Of a DNA stretch of 19,137 nt, positions 1 through 7,437 are shown piece after piece. The position numbers and the translations under genes were made by a program. The notes under the pieces are model-generated. The model did no database searches. It had not been told where the DNA came from and saw nothing but the letters and a program-made list of their open reading frames with translations. Position 1 is the stretch's first letter. Every line of letters starts with the position of its first letter. Origin of the DNA: Prolixibacteraceae bacterium UBA5740 (GTDB lineage: Bacteria > Bacteroidota > Bacteroidia > Bacteroidales > Prolixibacteraceae); the NCBI GenBank assembly GCA_002419285.1, contig DIFU01000006.1:1-19137 (forward strand). The letters run 5' to 3'.

Positions 1-113
1 CGGGCGATGAATGGTACGGTACATCCCTCCTCGAGCAGAAGAACCGTGTTTTTGGCCGACGAAACACTGATGTCCAACGTTTCGGATATAATTCTTATAA
101 TGGTTTCGCTCAT
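1..113 (-). CDS. tex: Tex family RNA-binding transcription accessory protein, N-terminus (partial)
   Basis: This is the start of a minus-strand gene that runs off the left edge; only about 37 codons are visible. The protein begins MSETIIRIISETLDIS and reaches LLEEGCTVPFIA. The block G-x-T-V-P-F-I-A-R is the conserved N-terminal signature of Tex, a large cytoplasmic protein of about 700-780 residues with a YqgF-like nuclease fold, helix-hairpin-helix modules and a C-terminal S1 RNA-binding domain. The start ATG is at 113-111. A TACTTTTG box lies 18 bases upstream (131-138, read on the minus strand), which fits a short leader. The gene is divergent from ffh. The family call rests on one short motif, but that motif is distinctive. 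The S1 and nuclease domains lie outside the window. Confidence 0.8.
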   Translation of the reverse strand, partial: MSETIIRIISETLDISVSSAKNTVLLLEEGCTVPFIA

Positions 114-130
114 ATCTTTGTTTTAAAACA

Positions 131-138
131 CAAAAGTA
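131..138 (-). promoter_or_regulatory. -7 box of tex promoter
   Basis: Read on the minus strand this is TACTTTTG, an exact match to the Bacteroidota -7 element TAnnTTTG, 17 bases before the tex ATG. No TTG is seen at the normal -33 distance, so the upstream element is weak or absent. Confidence 0.5.
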
Positions 139-158
139 ACCAATCCTCGATTCACGCC

Positions 159-186
159 TTGTGGCTCAACAATTTTTGTATTTTTG
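159..186 (+). promoter_or_regulatory. ffh promoter (-33 TTG and -7 TATTTTTG)
   Basis: TTG at 159-161 is followed after 17 bases by TATTTTTG at 179-186, an exact match to TAnnTTTG. The -7 box ends 23 bases before the ffh ATG, so the leader would be about 15-20 bases. The spacing is at or slightly below the short end of the usual range. Confidence 0.6.
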
Positions 187-209
187 CGGGGGTAAAAAAT
201 TGACGAACT

Positions 210-1544
210 ATGTTTGAAAATCTAAGTGACAAACTCGAACGGTCATTTAAGCTGCTGAAAGGTCAGGGTAAGATTACCGAGATCAACATTGCAGAAACAC
301 TGAAAGATATTCGGAAGGCATTATTGGATGCTGACGTTAACTTTAAGATAGCCAAGACTTTCACCGATACAGTGAAGGAAAAGGCACTCGGAATGGATGT
401 GCTTAATGCTGTCAAGCCAGGACAGATGATGGTTAAGCTGGTTCATGATGAATTGGCCCAGCTGATGGGAGGGAAGTTTACCGACATGAACCTCAAGGGT
501 TCTCCTGCAATTATCCTGATGTCGGGGTTGCAGGGTTCCGGAAAAACAACCTTTTCGGGTAAACTGGCCAATATGCTGAAGAGCAAAAAAGGCCGCCATC
601 CATTGTTGGTTGCCGGTGACGTTTACCGTCCCGCCGCGATTGAACAGCTTAAGGTGGTCGGTGGACAAATCAACGTTCCTGTTTATACCGAGGAAGGGGT
701 CATGGATCCCGTCCAGATTGCGAGAAATGCGATTAAGCATGCAAAATCAAATGGCAATGATATTGTCATTATCGATACCGCGGGTCGACTGGCTATCGAT
801 GAGCAGATGATGAAAGAGATCGCTGCAATCAAGAAAGAGGTGCAACCTCATGAGATCCTGTTCGTGGTCGACTCCATGACGGGTCAGGATGCGGTGAATA
901 CAGCAAAGGAATTTAACGACAGACTTGATTTCGATGGCGTGGTGTTGACAAAACTGGATGGTGACACACGCGGTGGAGCCGCCCTGTCGATTCGTTCTGT
1001 GGTTGATAAGCCCATCAAGTTTGTGGGAACCGGAGAAAAAATGGAAGCCATTGAGGTTTTCCATCCCGATCGAATGGCCGACAGGATCCTGGGAATGGGT
1101 GATATTGTTTCGCTTGTCGAAAAGGCGCAGGAACAGTTCGATGAAGCTGAAGCCAAAAAGCTTCAGCAGAAACTTGCCAAGGATCAGTTCAATTTTAACG
1201 ATTTCCTGAAGCAGATTCAGCAGATCAAGAAAATGGGTAACCTGAAGGATGTTGCTTCCATGATTCCGGGTATGGGGAAGGCTCTGAAAAATGTTGATTT
1301 CGATGATGACGCTTTCAAACATATTGAAGCGATTATTCACTCCATGACCCCAGCCGAGCGTGAAAATCCATCGCTCCTGAATGGTACCCGAAGGAAACGC
1401 ATTGCTGATGGTTCAGGTACGCAGATCCAGGAAGTTAACCGTTTGCTGAAACAGTTTACCGAAACCAGCAAGATGATGAAAATGGTGGCCCAGGGCAAAA
1501 ATCTTAACAGGATGATGTCGGGTATGCCACGCCCGAAAAGATAA
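210..1544 (+). CDS. ffh: Signal recognition particle protein Ffh (SRP54)
   Basis: Ffh is the GTPase and signal-sequence-binding subunit of the signal recognition particle. With 4.5S RNA it delivers nascent membrane proteins to the receptor FtsY. The 444-residue protein has the normal family length. The N-terminal helical domain covers about 1-90. The GTPase NG domain follows with the P-loop GLQGSGKTT at 106-114, DVYRPAA at 137-143, DTAGR at 189-193 and TKLDGD at 247-252. The methionine-rich M domain runs from about 300 to the end and carries the RNA-binding stretch RRKRIADGSG at 394-403, with a Met cluster near 422-439. The start is fixed by a promoter box 23 bases upstream. folD follows 55 bases downstream on the same strand with no terminator between, so the two are probably co-transcribed. 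No anomaly is seen. Confidence 0.98.
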   Translation: MFENLSDKLERSFKLLKGQGKITEINIAETLKDIRKALLDADVNFKIAKTFTDTVKEKALGMDVLNAVKPGQMMVKLVHDELAQLMGGKFTDMNLKGSPAIILMSGLQGSGKTTFSGKLANMLKSKKGRHPLLVAGDVYRPAAIEQLKVVGGQINVPVYTEEGVMDPVQIARNAIKHAKSNGNDIVIIDTAGRLAIDEQMMKEIAAIKKEVQPHEILFVVDSMTGQDAVNTAKEFNDRLDFDGVVLTKLDGDTRGGAALSIRSVVDKPIKFVGTGEKMEAIEVFHPDRMADRILGMGDIVSLVEKAQEQFDEAEAKKLQQKLAKDQFNFNDFLKQIQQIKKMGNLKDVASMIPGMGKALKNVDFDDDAFKHIEAIIHSMTPAERENPSLLNGTRRKRIADGSGTQIQEVNRLLKQFTETSKMMKMVAQGKNLNRMMSGMPRPKR

Positions 1545-1599
1545 AAATTAAAACTGACCGGTAAGTCAGCCATGGCAGCCGGAAGAAAAATATTGGATC

Positions 1600-2475
1600 A
1601 TGCAACTGATTGACGGAAAGAAAATTTCAGCTGAAATAAAGTCGGAAATCGCCGAAAAGGTCAAGAAGCTCGTGGCAGAGGGGATAAAGGCTCCTCATTT
1701 GGCTGCCATCCTGGTTGGTCATGATGGAGGAAGTGAAACCTATGTGGCCTACAAGATCAAGGATTGTGCTGAAGTGGGTTTTGGATCAACCCTGGTGCGA
1801 TTCGAGGAGGATGTCACCGAAAAGGAATTACTGGCAAAAATCGAAGAACTGAATCAGGATCCTGAAATCGACGGATTTATCGTACAGTTGCCATTGCCAC
1901 GACATATTGATGAGCAGAAGATCATTGAAGCTATTGATCCTTCTAAAGATGTGGATGGATTTCATCCTGTCAATGTTGGACGCATGGTCATCGGATTGCC
2001 TTCATTTGTGTCAGCCACTCCATACGGAATAGTGGAGCTGATCAAAAGATATGGCATTGAAACCAGCGGAAAAAACTGTGTAATAATCGGGCGAAGCAAT
2101 ATCGTCGGCAGGCCGCTTAGCGTCCTGATGTCGCATAAAAATATCAATGCAACCGTGACAGTAGCCCACAGCCGGACCCACAACCTGAAGGAAGTCTGTG
2201 CCAATGCCGATATCCTGATTGCCGCCATCGGGGTACCTGGATTTGTGACTGCCGAGATGGTGAAGGAGGGTGCCGTTGTAATTGATGTGGGAACTACCCG
2301 TGTACCTGCCACGGATACCAAATCAGGTTTCAGACTCAAGGGTGACGTCGATTTCGACCAGGTTGCCCCCCGCTGTTCATATATCACTCCAGTCCCTGGT
2401 GGGGTCGGTCCTATGACCCGTGTATCACTTCTTTATAATACCTTACTGGCAGCCACCCGTAAATTTAACGGTTGA
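1600..2475 (+). CDS. folD: Bifunctional methylenetetrahydrofolate dehydrogenase / methenyltetrahydrofolate cyclohydrolase
   Basis: FolD interconverts 5,10-methylene-THF, 5,10-methenyl-THF and 10-formyl-THF using NADP, supplying one-carbon units for purines and formyl-Met. The 291-residue length is normal. Visible signatures are the catalytic Tyr-x-x-x-Lys (Y48, K52 in YVAYKIKDC), DGFIVQLPLP at 91-100, DVDGFHPVNVG at 117-127, the nucleotide-binding GRSNIVGRP at 164-172 and TPVPGGVGPMT at 263-273. The gene is downstream of ffh, probably in the same transcript, and is closed by a strong hairpin about 70 bases after its stop codon. Confidence 0.97.
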   Translation: MQLIDGKKISAEIKSEIAEKVKKLVAEGIKAPHLAAILVGHDGGSETYVAYKIKDCAEVGFGSTLVRFEEDVTEKELLAKIEELNQDPEIDGFIVQLPLPRHIDEQKIIEAIDPSKDVDGFHPVNVGRMVIGLPSFVSATPYGIVELIKRYGIETSGKNCVIIGRSNIVGRPLSVLMSHKNINATVTVAHSRTHNLKEVCANADILIAAIGVPGFVTAEMVKEGAVVIDVGTTRVPATDTKSGFRLKGDVDFDQVAPRCSYITPVPGGVGPMTRVSLLYNTLLAATRKFNG

Positions 2476-2543
2476 AAAAGGACTCATTCTGCTTATATTC
2501 AGTAGTCTGATTGCAGCGCTGGCTGCAGTTGATTATATACGAC

Positions 2544-2577
2544 AAGCCATTATCCGTTAAAGGATGATGGCTTTTTT
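2544..2577 (+). terminator. Rho-independent terminator after folD
   Basis: A 12-bp stem, AAGCCATTATCC (2544-2555) against GGATGATGGCTT (2562-2573) with one G-T wobble, encloses a 6-base loop and runs into six T (2572-2577). This is a textbook intrinsic terminator for the ffh-folD unit. Confidence 0.88.
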
Positions 2578-2759
2578 GATACCGTATTCATTATCAAGAA
2601 AATAAGACCTTTAACACTCTATTGTGTCCACAATGTTAATCCGCGTGTTTTTGAATTTATTTAATATTAATTCGAATCCCAAAACCTGTCAAAAAAGTCC
2701 GTTTGAAAGGTTTTTTTTTACTTTTGAGAAAGAAACCTTTACATAAACTATTTCAACCC
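2578..2759 (+). promoter_or_regulatory. Intergenic region with DUF3276 promoter and a small palindrome
   Basis: This AT-rich stretch lies between the folD terminator and the DUF3276 gene. It holds the inverted repeat ATTGTG-tc-CACAAT at 2621-2634, a possible operator, and the -7 box TACTTTTG at 2719-2726. A TTTG at 2702-2705 is the best -33 candidate, although the 13-base spacing is short. The -7 box lies 34 bases before the chosen ATG (2760). Confidence 0.5.
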
Positions 2760-3119
2760 ATGGAAATGATAAATAAAAATGATTCTTCTGATCATTCCGG
2801 GAGCCGGTTTAACCAGGATATACATTCCAAAGTGATCAGGGCAGGGAAACGAACCTATTTTTTTGATGTCAAGAGCACGCGGCAAGACGAACTTTATTTG
2901 ACTATTACGGAAAGTAAACGCCGGTTTGAATCAGATGGAGCTCCGGTTTTTGACAAGCACAAGATTTTTCTTTATCGTGAAGATTTTGATAAATTTCTGG
3001 AGAGCCTCAAGGAAATTATGGAATATATTCAGGAAAGCCAGCCAGGAACTGAAGAAACCGATGAAGCAGGCGAAACCGAAGGTCTTGTCGATGTTCAGTT
3101 TGAAGATCTCTCCTTATAG
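2760..3119 (+). CDS. DUF3276 (PUR-alpha-like) nucleic-acid-binding family protein
   Basis: A 119-residue protein of the DUF3276/PUR family, small proteins widespread in Bacteroidota that share the single-stranded nucleic-acid-binding fold of eukaryotic Pur-alpha. Recognisable stretches are the GKRTYFFDVKST region near residues 29-40, LYLTITESKRRF near 46-57, and HKIFLYREDFDKFLESL near 67-83. The C-terminal 25 or so residues are acidic and look disordered. The reading frame is open back to a TTG at 2703, but that region contains the promoter -7 box (2719-2726), and family members start near this ATG, so 2760 is preferred. The gene stands alone between a terminator and a convergent operon. The cellular role in bacteria is not established; RNA or ssDNA binding is inferred from the fold. 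Confidence 0.88.
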   Translation: MEMINKNDSSDHSGSRFNQDIHSKVIRAGKRTYFFDVKSTRQDELYLTITESKRRFESDGAPVFDKHKIFLYREDFDKFLESLKEIMEYIQESQPGTEETDEAGETEGLVDVQFEDLSL

Positions 3120-3155
3120 TCTTTTCATGGCTTAACCCTCAAACCACTGTTTATA

Positions 3156-3890
3156 TCAGGGCAGGTTTCTTTCCTTCTTGATTATCTGGTATGCTTCGTT
3201 GACCTTCTTGAACTTTTCCTGGGCTGCATGCTGGAATTCCTCACCCATATTTACCAATTTATCAGGATGATATTTCATTGCCATCCGCCGGTAGGCTTTT
3301 TTGACTTCCTCGTCAGAGGCTGTTGATTCAATCTCAAGAATTTTGTACGCAAACCCTGTATCCTGCACAAACATGGCTTTGATTGACTGTACATCGGCAG
3401 GGTTGATGCCTGTTTCACGGGCTATGTGTTCAATCAGGCGAAGCTCCTCGTCACTTACGTTCTGGTCAGCCTGTGCCAGTCCGAACAGGAAATGGATTAA
3501 CTGGAGGCGGGCCGAATAATGCATATTGTTCCTGATCTGGTGGCAAACATCCGTTACAGGGATGGTTTGCTGCAGCAGGTCACGAAGCATTTTTACGGCT
3601 TCGGTTGATGATTCCTCACCGAAATTCTGACGAAGGAAGTTTTTTACAAAATCGAGTTCCGATCGCATCACCCGCCCGTCTGCTTTCATGATTGCAGCGA
3701 TGAGCACGAGCAAGCTCATCATGTAGCCTTTTGCGGTTGTTTGACGGGATGAATTACCTCCATTGTAGGTTTCAATTGCGGTGCTGCTTCCGTCGACTAC
3801 CGAACCGATTACGAAACCGAGAATGGCTCCAATGGGGCCACCGACTGCCCATCCGAGACCGCCTCCTAACCATTTAGCATATTTTGCCAT
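3156..3890 (-). CDS. TerB-DnaJ domain protein (DjlA-like co-chaperone)
   Basis: This 244-residue protein combines three parts. Residues 1-35 are a glycine-rich hydrophobic segment that probably inserts in or associates with the membrane. A helical TerB-like domain covers about 55-165. A C-terminal J domain covers about 178-244 and carries the HPD motif at 208-210, which stimulates the ATPase of DnaK. The order membrane segment, TerB, J domain matches DjlA, a membrane-anchored DnaK partner. The gene is last in a minus-strand run ybbR-coaE-djlA and overlaps the end of coaE by 17 bases, which suggests translational coupling. The client proteins are unknown. The gene converges on the DUF3276 gene with 36 bases between and no obvious terminator. 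Confidence 0.88.
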   Translation of the reverse strand: MAKYAKWLGGGLGWAVGGPIGAILGFVIGSVVDGSSTAIETYNGGNSSRQTTAKGYMMSLLVLIAAIMKADGRVMRSELDFVKNFLRQNFGEESSTEAVKMLRDLLQQTIPVTDVCHQIRNNMHYSARLQLIHFLFGLAQADQNVSDEELRLIEHIARETGINPADVQSIKAMFVQDTGFAYKILEIESTASDEEVKKAYRRMAMKYHPDKLVNMGEEFQHAAQEKFKKVNEAYQIIKKERNLP

Positions 3891-4503
3891 AATTCATTAT
3901 TTTTTGATTTATTTCCAGGACCTGGTGAATCAGCGACTGGCTTTCATCATTTCGGATGATGTAGTCGGCCAATGCCACTTTCTCTTTTTCGGGCCACTGG
4001 TTTTTCATTCGTTCCAAAACCTTTTCCTTTGTTACACCATCCCGTTCCATAACCCTGTTTATTCTCAGTTCTTCAGGTGCGGTCACTACGATATTGCGGT
4101 CCATCAATTTATAAATTCCGCTCTCAAATAGGATTGCTGCCTCCTGAATTACGTAGGGGGCCTTTTGCGCCATGTGCCATTCGTTGAATTTGCGCCTTAC
4201 TGCCGGGTGAATTATTCCGTTTACTTTTTGGAGCAATTCCTGATCATTAAATATGATTCCTGCCATTTGTTGACGGTTAACTTTGCCATTGGTGTCGAAA
4301 ATATGGACTCCCAAAAGATTTCCCAAAGCTTCTTTGGTTTGGGGATCAGAATCAAGTATCTCTTTTGCTTCCCTGTCAGCTTCAAAGACCGGGATTTTAA
4401 GGATTTGGAAGATTTTGCAGACCAGCGATTTTCCACTTCCGATACCTCCGGTGATCCCTATTTTCAAGGGTATATTATCTTTTTTCAATGAGGTATTCAA
4501 CAT
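3874..4503 (-). CDS. coaE: Dephospho-CoA kinase
   Basis: CoaE phosphorylates the 3'-hydroxyl of dephospho-CoA with ATP, the last step of CoA synthesis, in the cytosol. The 209-residue protein shows the P-loop GGIGSGKS at 19-26, an acidic residue of the substrate site in EADREA (D43), and the HPAVR motif near 99-103. The first 12 residues before KIGITGG are slightly longer than usual; no other Met is available before the P-loop. The start lies inside the end of ybbR (29-base overlap) and the stop lies inside the start of the TerB-DnaJ gene (17-base overlap), so all three are translated from one message. The ybbR-coaE adjacency is common in Bacteroidota. Confidence 0.95.
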   Translation of the reverse strand: MLNTSLKKDNIPLKIGITGGIGSGKSLVCKIFQILKIPVFEADREAKEILDSDPQTKEALGNLLGVHIFDTNGKVNRQQMAGIIFNDQELLQKVNGIIHPAVRRKFNEWHMAQKAPYVIQEAAILFESGIYKLMDRNIVVTAPEELRINRVMERDGVTKEKVLERMKNQWPEKEKVALADYIIRNDESQSLIHQVLEINQKIMNYGKIC

Positions 4504-5479
4504 GGAGCGGATAAATTTTCAATGACTTAATTCCATCGGGTACTTTGCCTGTATGGACCGGCAGGCTGATTTGTCCTGACTGGAGATCTGAGTTTTTCAC
4601 ATAAAAGTCGAATGATTCGGGCGTCACGAAGGAATATTGTTTCAAGCCGGTACGGAAATGGAGGGTTACCTCCTGAGGGAACAAACGTATCAGACGATCA
4701 GGAGGAAGTGAGTCGATCCTTATGGGCACCTGAAAGCTTTTTTCCGTGAACTCATCCACAGGAACAAAAAGGGTAACCTTTTCAGTTTTTGATTTGATCT
4801 CTTTGGGAATGATCAGGGAGATCTCCTTAATGACATCCTTGTCGACTGATTTCAGTATCCGACGGCGGGTGTAAAGGGTATCGATTGTTTCAATAACTGC
4901 CCTGGGTCCTGTGATTTCAACTGTCCCCGGACGGGTAGAAATCTTACCGGATACGTCGAAGCGTGATCTGAACTGGATATCAATGTTTGGTTTTACAGGA
5001 ACCTGACGAGTCTCCAGGCTATCGAAGACCAGCGATATTCCGGCCGGTTTTACATCCAATATTTGCAGGTCGCTGCTGATTTGCCCCGAAATCCTGTCGA
5101 GTACCGTTGATGGGACAATGGTGTATCCACCGCGGGACTGGATACCCTGTTCGTCCAGGATGGTGGATATATCGAGGGCAACGGGTGTAAATGCAAGACG
5201 CATCTTGTGACGTAACAGCGTAAAGCCGTGCCCATTAACGCGCATATCGAGTTGCTTTGGCGGATCGTTAATGATGAATTTGTTATCCGGCAGATTAATA
5301 TATCTTACCGGATATGAGATTGAGGTGGTGTAATTCTTGCTAAGGGCATTCAGCATCCACAAGATAGTGGCAATGACCAGGCAAATCATGAATATGGCCA
5401 GACGTTGATTCTTAAGCAGGGAATCAAAGCTGAATCCCTCAACAGTTTTGCGAATACGAATTATGATGGAACTGTTCAT
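4475..5479 (-). CDS. YbbR-like domain membrane protein
   Basis: A 334-residue protein with a short cytoplasmic N-terminus, one hydrophobic segment at about 27-46, and a long beta-rich remainder that should lie outside the membrane. The remainder resembles repeated YbbR domains (for example near 55-135, 140-225 and 240-325). In Firmicutes YbbR (CdaR) regulates the cyclic-di-AMP synthase CdaA. No cdaA gene is present here, and in Bacteroidota the YbbR protein commonly sits beside coaE, so the role is uncertain. The gene is first in the ybbR-coaE-djlA run. I could not find a convincing TAnnTTTG box in the 140 bases upstream; read-through from yajC past the hairpin at 5622-5658 is possible. Confidence 0.85.
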   Translation of the reverse strand: MNSSIIIRIRKTVEGFSFDSLLKNQRLAIFMICLVIATILWMLNALSKNYTTSISYPVRYINLPDNKFIINDPPKQLDMRVNGHGFTLLRHKMRLAFTPVALDISTILDEQGIQSRGGYTIVPSTVLDRISGQISSDLQILDVKPAGISLVFDSLETRQVPVKPNIDIQFRSRFDVSGKISTRPGTVEITGPRAVIETIDTLYTRRRILKSVDKDVIKEISLIIPKEIKSKTEKVTLFVPVDEFTEKSFQVPIRIDSLPPDRLIRLFPQEVTLHFRTGLKQYSFVTPESFDFYVKNSDLQSGQISLPVHTGKVPDGIKSLKIYPLHVEYLIEKR

Positions 5480-5621
5480 GATAAGCCTACAATGAAATAC
5501 CCAAGGTTATATTATACTCTTATGGTGAGCCGAAATTAATAAAAAGGAATGGATCGTGAGGATCCTATTTAAAAAACAGGGTTAAATGTATGTTTTGGTA
5601 ATCATTCTTCGGATATAAATG

Positions 5622-5658
5622 AAATGGCCGCACCCGCGCTATCCGGATACGGCCATTT
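5622..5658 (-). terminator. Hairpin terminator after yajC
   Basis: A 9-bp perfect stem, AAATGGCCG (5622-5630) against CGGCCATTT (5650-5658), has a 19-base loop that itself contains the palindrome ATCCGGAT. On the minus strand, after the yajC stop, it is followed by CATTTATAT, which is only moderately T-rich. It may be a partial terminator that sets yajC apart from ybbR. Confidence 0.6.
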
Positions 5659-5675
5659 TAGACAACGTAACCCGG

Positions 5676-5987
5676 TTATTTCTGTTGAGGTGCATCGGTC
5701 ATATCCTTGATAACCGCTGCTTTGTCAACTTTAATGGTTACATCGTTGTCAATCTGCAAGTGGACGACATTGTCCTTCACTTCTACAATCTTACCATAGA
5801 TTCCACCTGTAGTGACTACTTTGTCGCCTTTGGCGAGGCTGTCACGGAAAGTACGAAGTTCTTTCTGACGTTTTACCTGTGGCCTGATCATGAAAAAATA
5901 GAAAATCACTATGATGATCAGAAGGGGCAGAAAGCTCATCAGCGGATTGGCTCCTTCGGCAGGAGCTGCCATTAATAAATAGTTCAT
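5676..5987 (-). CDS. yajC: Preprotein translocase accessory subunit YajC
   Basis: A 103-residue single-span membrane protein. The hydrophobic helix is at about 16-34 (PLMSFLPLLIIIVIFYFFM), followed by the family signature IRPQVKRQKE and a small soluble domain with DSLAKGDKVVTTGGIYGKI near 49-67. YajC associates with SecDF and SecYEG in protein export. The gene follows the DUF1573 lipoprotein gene after 17 bases and is last in the nusB-DUF1573-yajC unit, closed by the hairpin at 5622-5658. Length and topology are typical. Confidence 0.95.
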   Translation of the reverse strand: MNYLLMAAPAEGANPLMSFLPLLIIIVIFYFFMIRPQVKRQKELRTFRDSLAKGDKVVTTGGIYGKIVEVKDNVVHLQIDNDVTIKVDKAAVIKDMTDAPQQK

Positions 5988-6004
5988 GTTTCTTATTTTT
6001 AACG

Positions 6005-6439
6005 TTATTGATAAATGATATTTTCGTTTTTTACTTCAGCTGTAACGGCGAGATCCTTGATCAGTGAGCCATTGTTGGCACTTATCCTGAACATTTGGAA
6101 CTGTGCGCCAAACTGGCCGGACGTATCATAAACCACCTTGAGTTTTCCTTTACCGTCAGGCCTGATGATTTCCTCATCGTAACTGATTTCAAGGCATGAA
6201 CATTCTGATTCAGCCTTTTCGATCCGTATATCACTGCCGCCAGTGTTAGTGAACACAAAAGTGTAAATGACCTTTTCCCCGGCTTTAAGCTCCCCAAAAT
6301 TATAAATCTCTTCCAAAAAGTCAAATGCCACCGGTTCCAATTTTTCCTGACTTATGGCCTGAGTGCCCGATGGTTGGCTGCCTCCCCCGTTGCAAGCCGA
6401 TATGATCAGCCCTAAAAGCAGAATGATGGTAGTTCTCAT
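6005..6439 (-). CDS. DUF1573 lipoprotein
   Basis: A 144-residue protein with a short lipoprotein signal: a hydrophobic core at 4-13, then lipobox I-S-A-C with Cys16 as the lipidation site. The mature part is a DUF1573 domain, an immunoglobulin-like fold of the ASPM/hydin type. Its visible landmarks are the segment near 43-65 with YNFGELKAGEKVIYTFVFTN and the paired cysteines in ESECSCLEI near 83-85. Such proteins are abundant in Bacteroidota and probably sit in the periplasm or on the outer membrane; their function is unknown. Its start codon overlaps the nusB stop (TGATG), so translation is coupled to nusB. Confidence 0.9.
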   Translation of the reverse strand: MRTTIILLLGLIISACNGGGSQPSGTQAISQEKLEPVAFDFLEEIYNFGELKAGEKVIYTFVFTNTGGSDIRIEKAESECSCLEISYDEEIIRPDGKGKLKVVYDTSGQFGAQFQMFRISANNGSLIKDLAVTAEVKNENIIYQ

Positions 6440-7389
6440 CAGGCTTCTCCGATCAGGCCGCGGCCTGCTTTTTCAATCTTATTGTCCAGTTTCAGCTCTT
6501 TCAGCGCCTTGTCGAGGATGCCATTGATAAAGGTACGGCTCTTTTCGGTACTGTAAAACTTTGCCATTTCGATATATTCGTTCAGGGTCACCTTGGTCGG
6601 GATCGAAGGGAAATACAGGAATTCGGCAAGCGCAAGCTCCATAATCAGGATGTCCATAAAGGCAATCCTTTCAATGTCCCAGTTGCTTGCATGCTGATCA
6701 ACGATGCTTCTCAGCTCTTCGTTGTTGAGTATGGTCTTACTGAAAAGATCTTTGGCGAATTGCTTGTCATCCTCATCCTTGAACATGGGCATAAGTGCCT
6801 GGTTTTCATCAGAGTCAGGCCTGAATCCTTTGATGGTTTTCGAGATCATGGCGATCACCAGATCAAGATCGTCGTTCCAGTATATGCTGTCTTCCTCAAG
6901 TATCAGGTGAACATCTTCGGATATCAGGATAATATTGTTGAGGATTCTGTCGATCAGCCTTTTGTCTTCACCAAAAGAGTCATCGGCTCTCCTGAGGTAC
7001 TCGGCGAAAAAGTCAGATTCGGCCAAAAACTGGTAGAGATCTTTGATCAATTCAGGATGGTTGGACCATGAAATTTTTGACTGGTTGATGTAAGCCTTTA
7101 GTCGCCTGTTTTCACGCAGCATTTTGATTACACGGTTGTTTACAAACCTGAGGTTCGGGTGGAGATCTTCATAGGAAGGTCTCATCTTGCCCATGTTGGT
7201 GTCAATCCTGTGTTGTGCAAAGTCGGCCAGTTCTATGATCAGCTGGAAGATAAGGTGGTAGAGATCAAATGTCTTGCCCAGTGAAAAAAATAATTCTTTC
7301 TCCGAATTATTGATCGACCTCTCCGGCGTGGAATAAAATGTGTACAAAGTCTGAAGTACCTTGATCCTGATCGTTCGCCTGCTTATCAT
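6439..7389 (-). CDS. nusB: Transcription antitermination factor NusB (long Bacteroidota form)
   Basis: NusB binds boxA RNA with NusE/S10 and promotes antitermination on rRNA operons. At 316 residues this is about twice the length of the E. coli protein, which is usual in Bacteroidota: the RNA-binding start MISRRTIRIKVLQTLYTFY is followed by a long helical insertion (about 30-215). The conserved C-terminal half follows, with ERIAFMDILIMELALAEF near 242-259, PTKVTLNEYIEMAKFYST near 265-282 and FINGILDKALKEL near 287-299. The gene heads an operon with a DUF1573 lipoprotein gene and yajC. A TACATTTG box lies 28 bases upstream. Confidence 0.93.
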   Translation of the reverse strand: MISRRTIRIKVLQTLYTFYSTPERSINNSEKELFFSLGKTFDLYHLIFQLIIELADFAQHRIDTNMGKMRPSYEDLHPNLRFVNNRVIKMLRENRRLKAYINQSKISWSNHPELIKDLYQFLAESDFFAEYLRRADDSFGEDKRLIDRILNNIILISEDVHLILEEDSIYWNDDLDLVIAMISKTIKGFRPDSDENQALMPMFKDEDDKQFAKDLFSKTILNNEELRSIVDQHASNWDIERIAFMDILIMELALAEFLYFPSIPTKVTLNEYIEMAKFYSTEKSRTFINGILDKALKELKLDNKIEKAGRGLIGEA

Positions 7390-7417
7390 CCTTTAGAACT
7401 ATGTTGATTTTCGCCGG

Positions 7418-7425
7418 CAAATGTA
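7418..7425 (-). promoter_or_regulatory. -7 box of the nusB operon
   Basis: Read on the minus strand this is TACATTTG, an exact TAnnTTTG match, 28 bases before the nusB ATG. No TTG is found at the expected -33 distance. It lies just upstream of the nusB-DUF1573-yajC unit and just beyond the rhomboid stop codon. Confidence 0.5.
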
Positions 7426-7437
7426 GCACTTTTTTAC

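Noticed and set aside
1552..1580. Short stem CTGAC/GTCAG between ffh and folD as a terminator
   Set aside because: The stem is only 5 bp with no T-run, so it would not stop transcription between these two genes.
2703..2759. Start of the DUF3276 protein at TTG 2703
   Set aside because: The -7 box lies at 2719-2726, inside this extension, and the extra residues do not resemble the family.
6691..7071. Plus-strand open frame of 126 residues
   Set aside because: It lies wholly inside nusB on the opposite strand; its composition is that of an antisense shadow.
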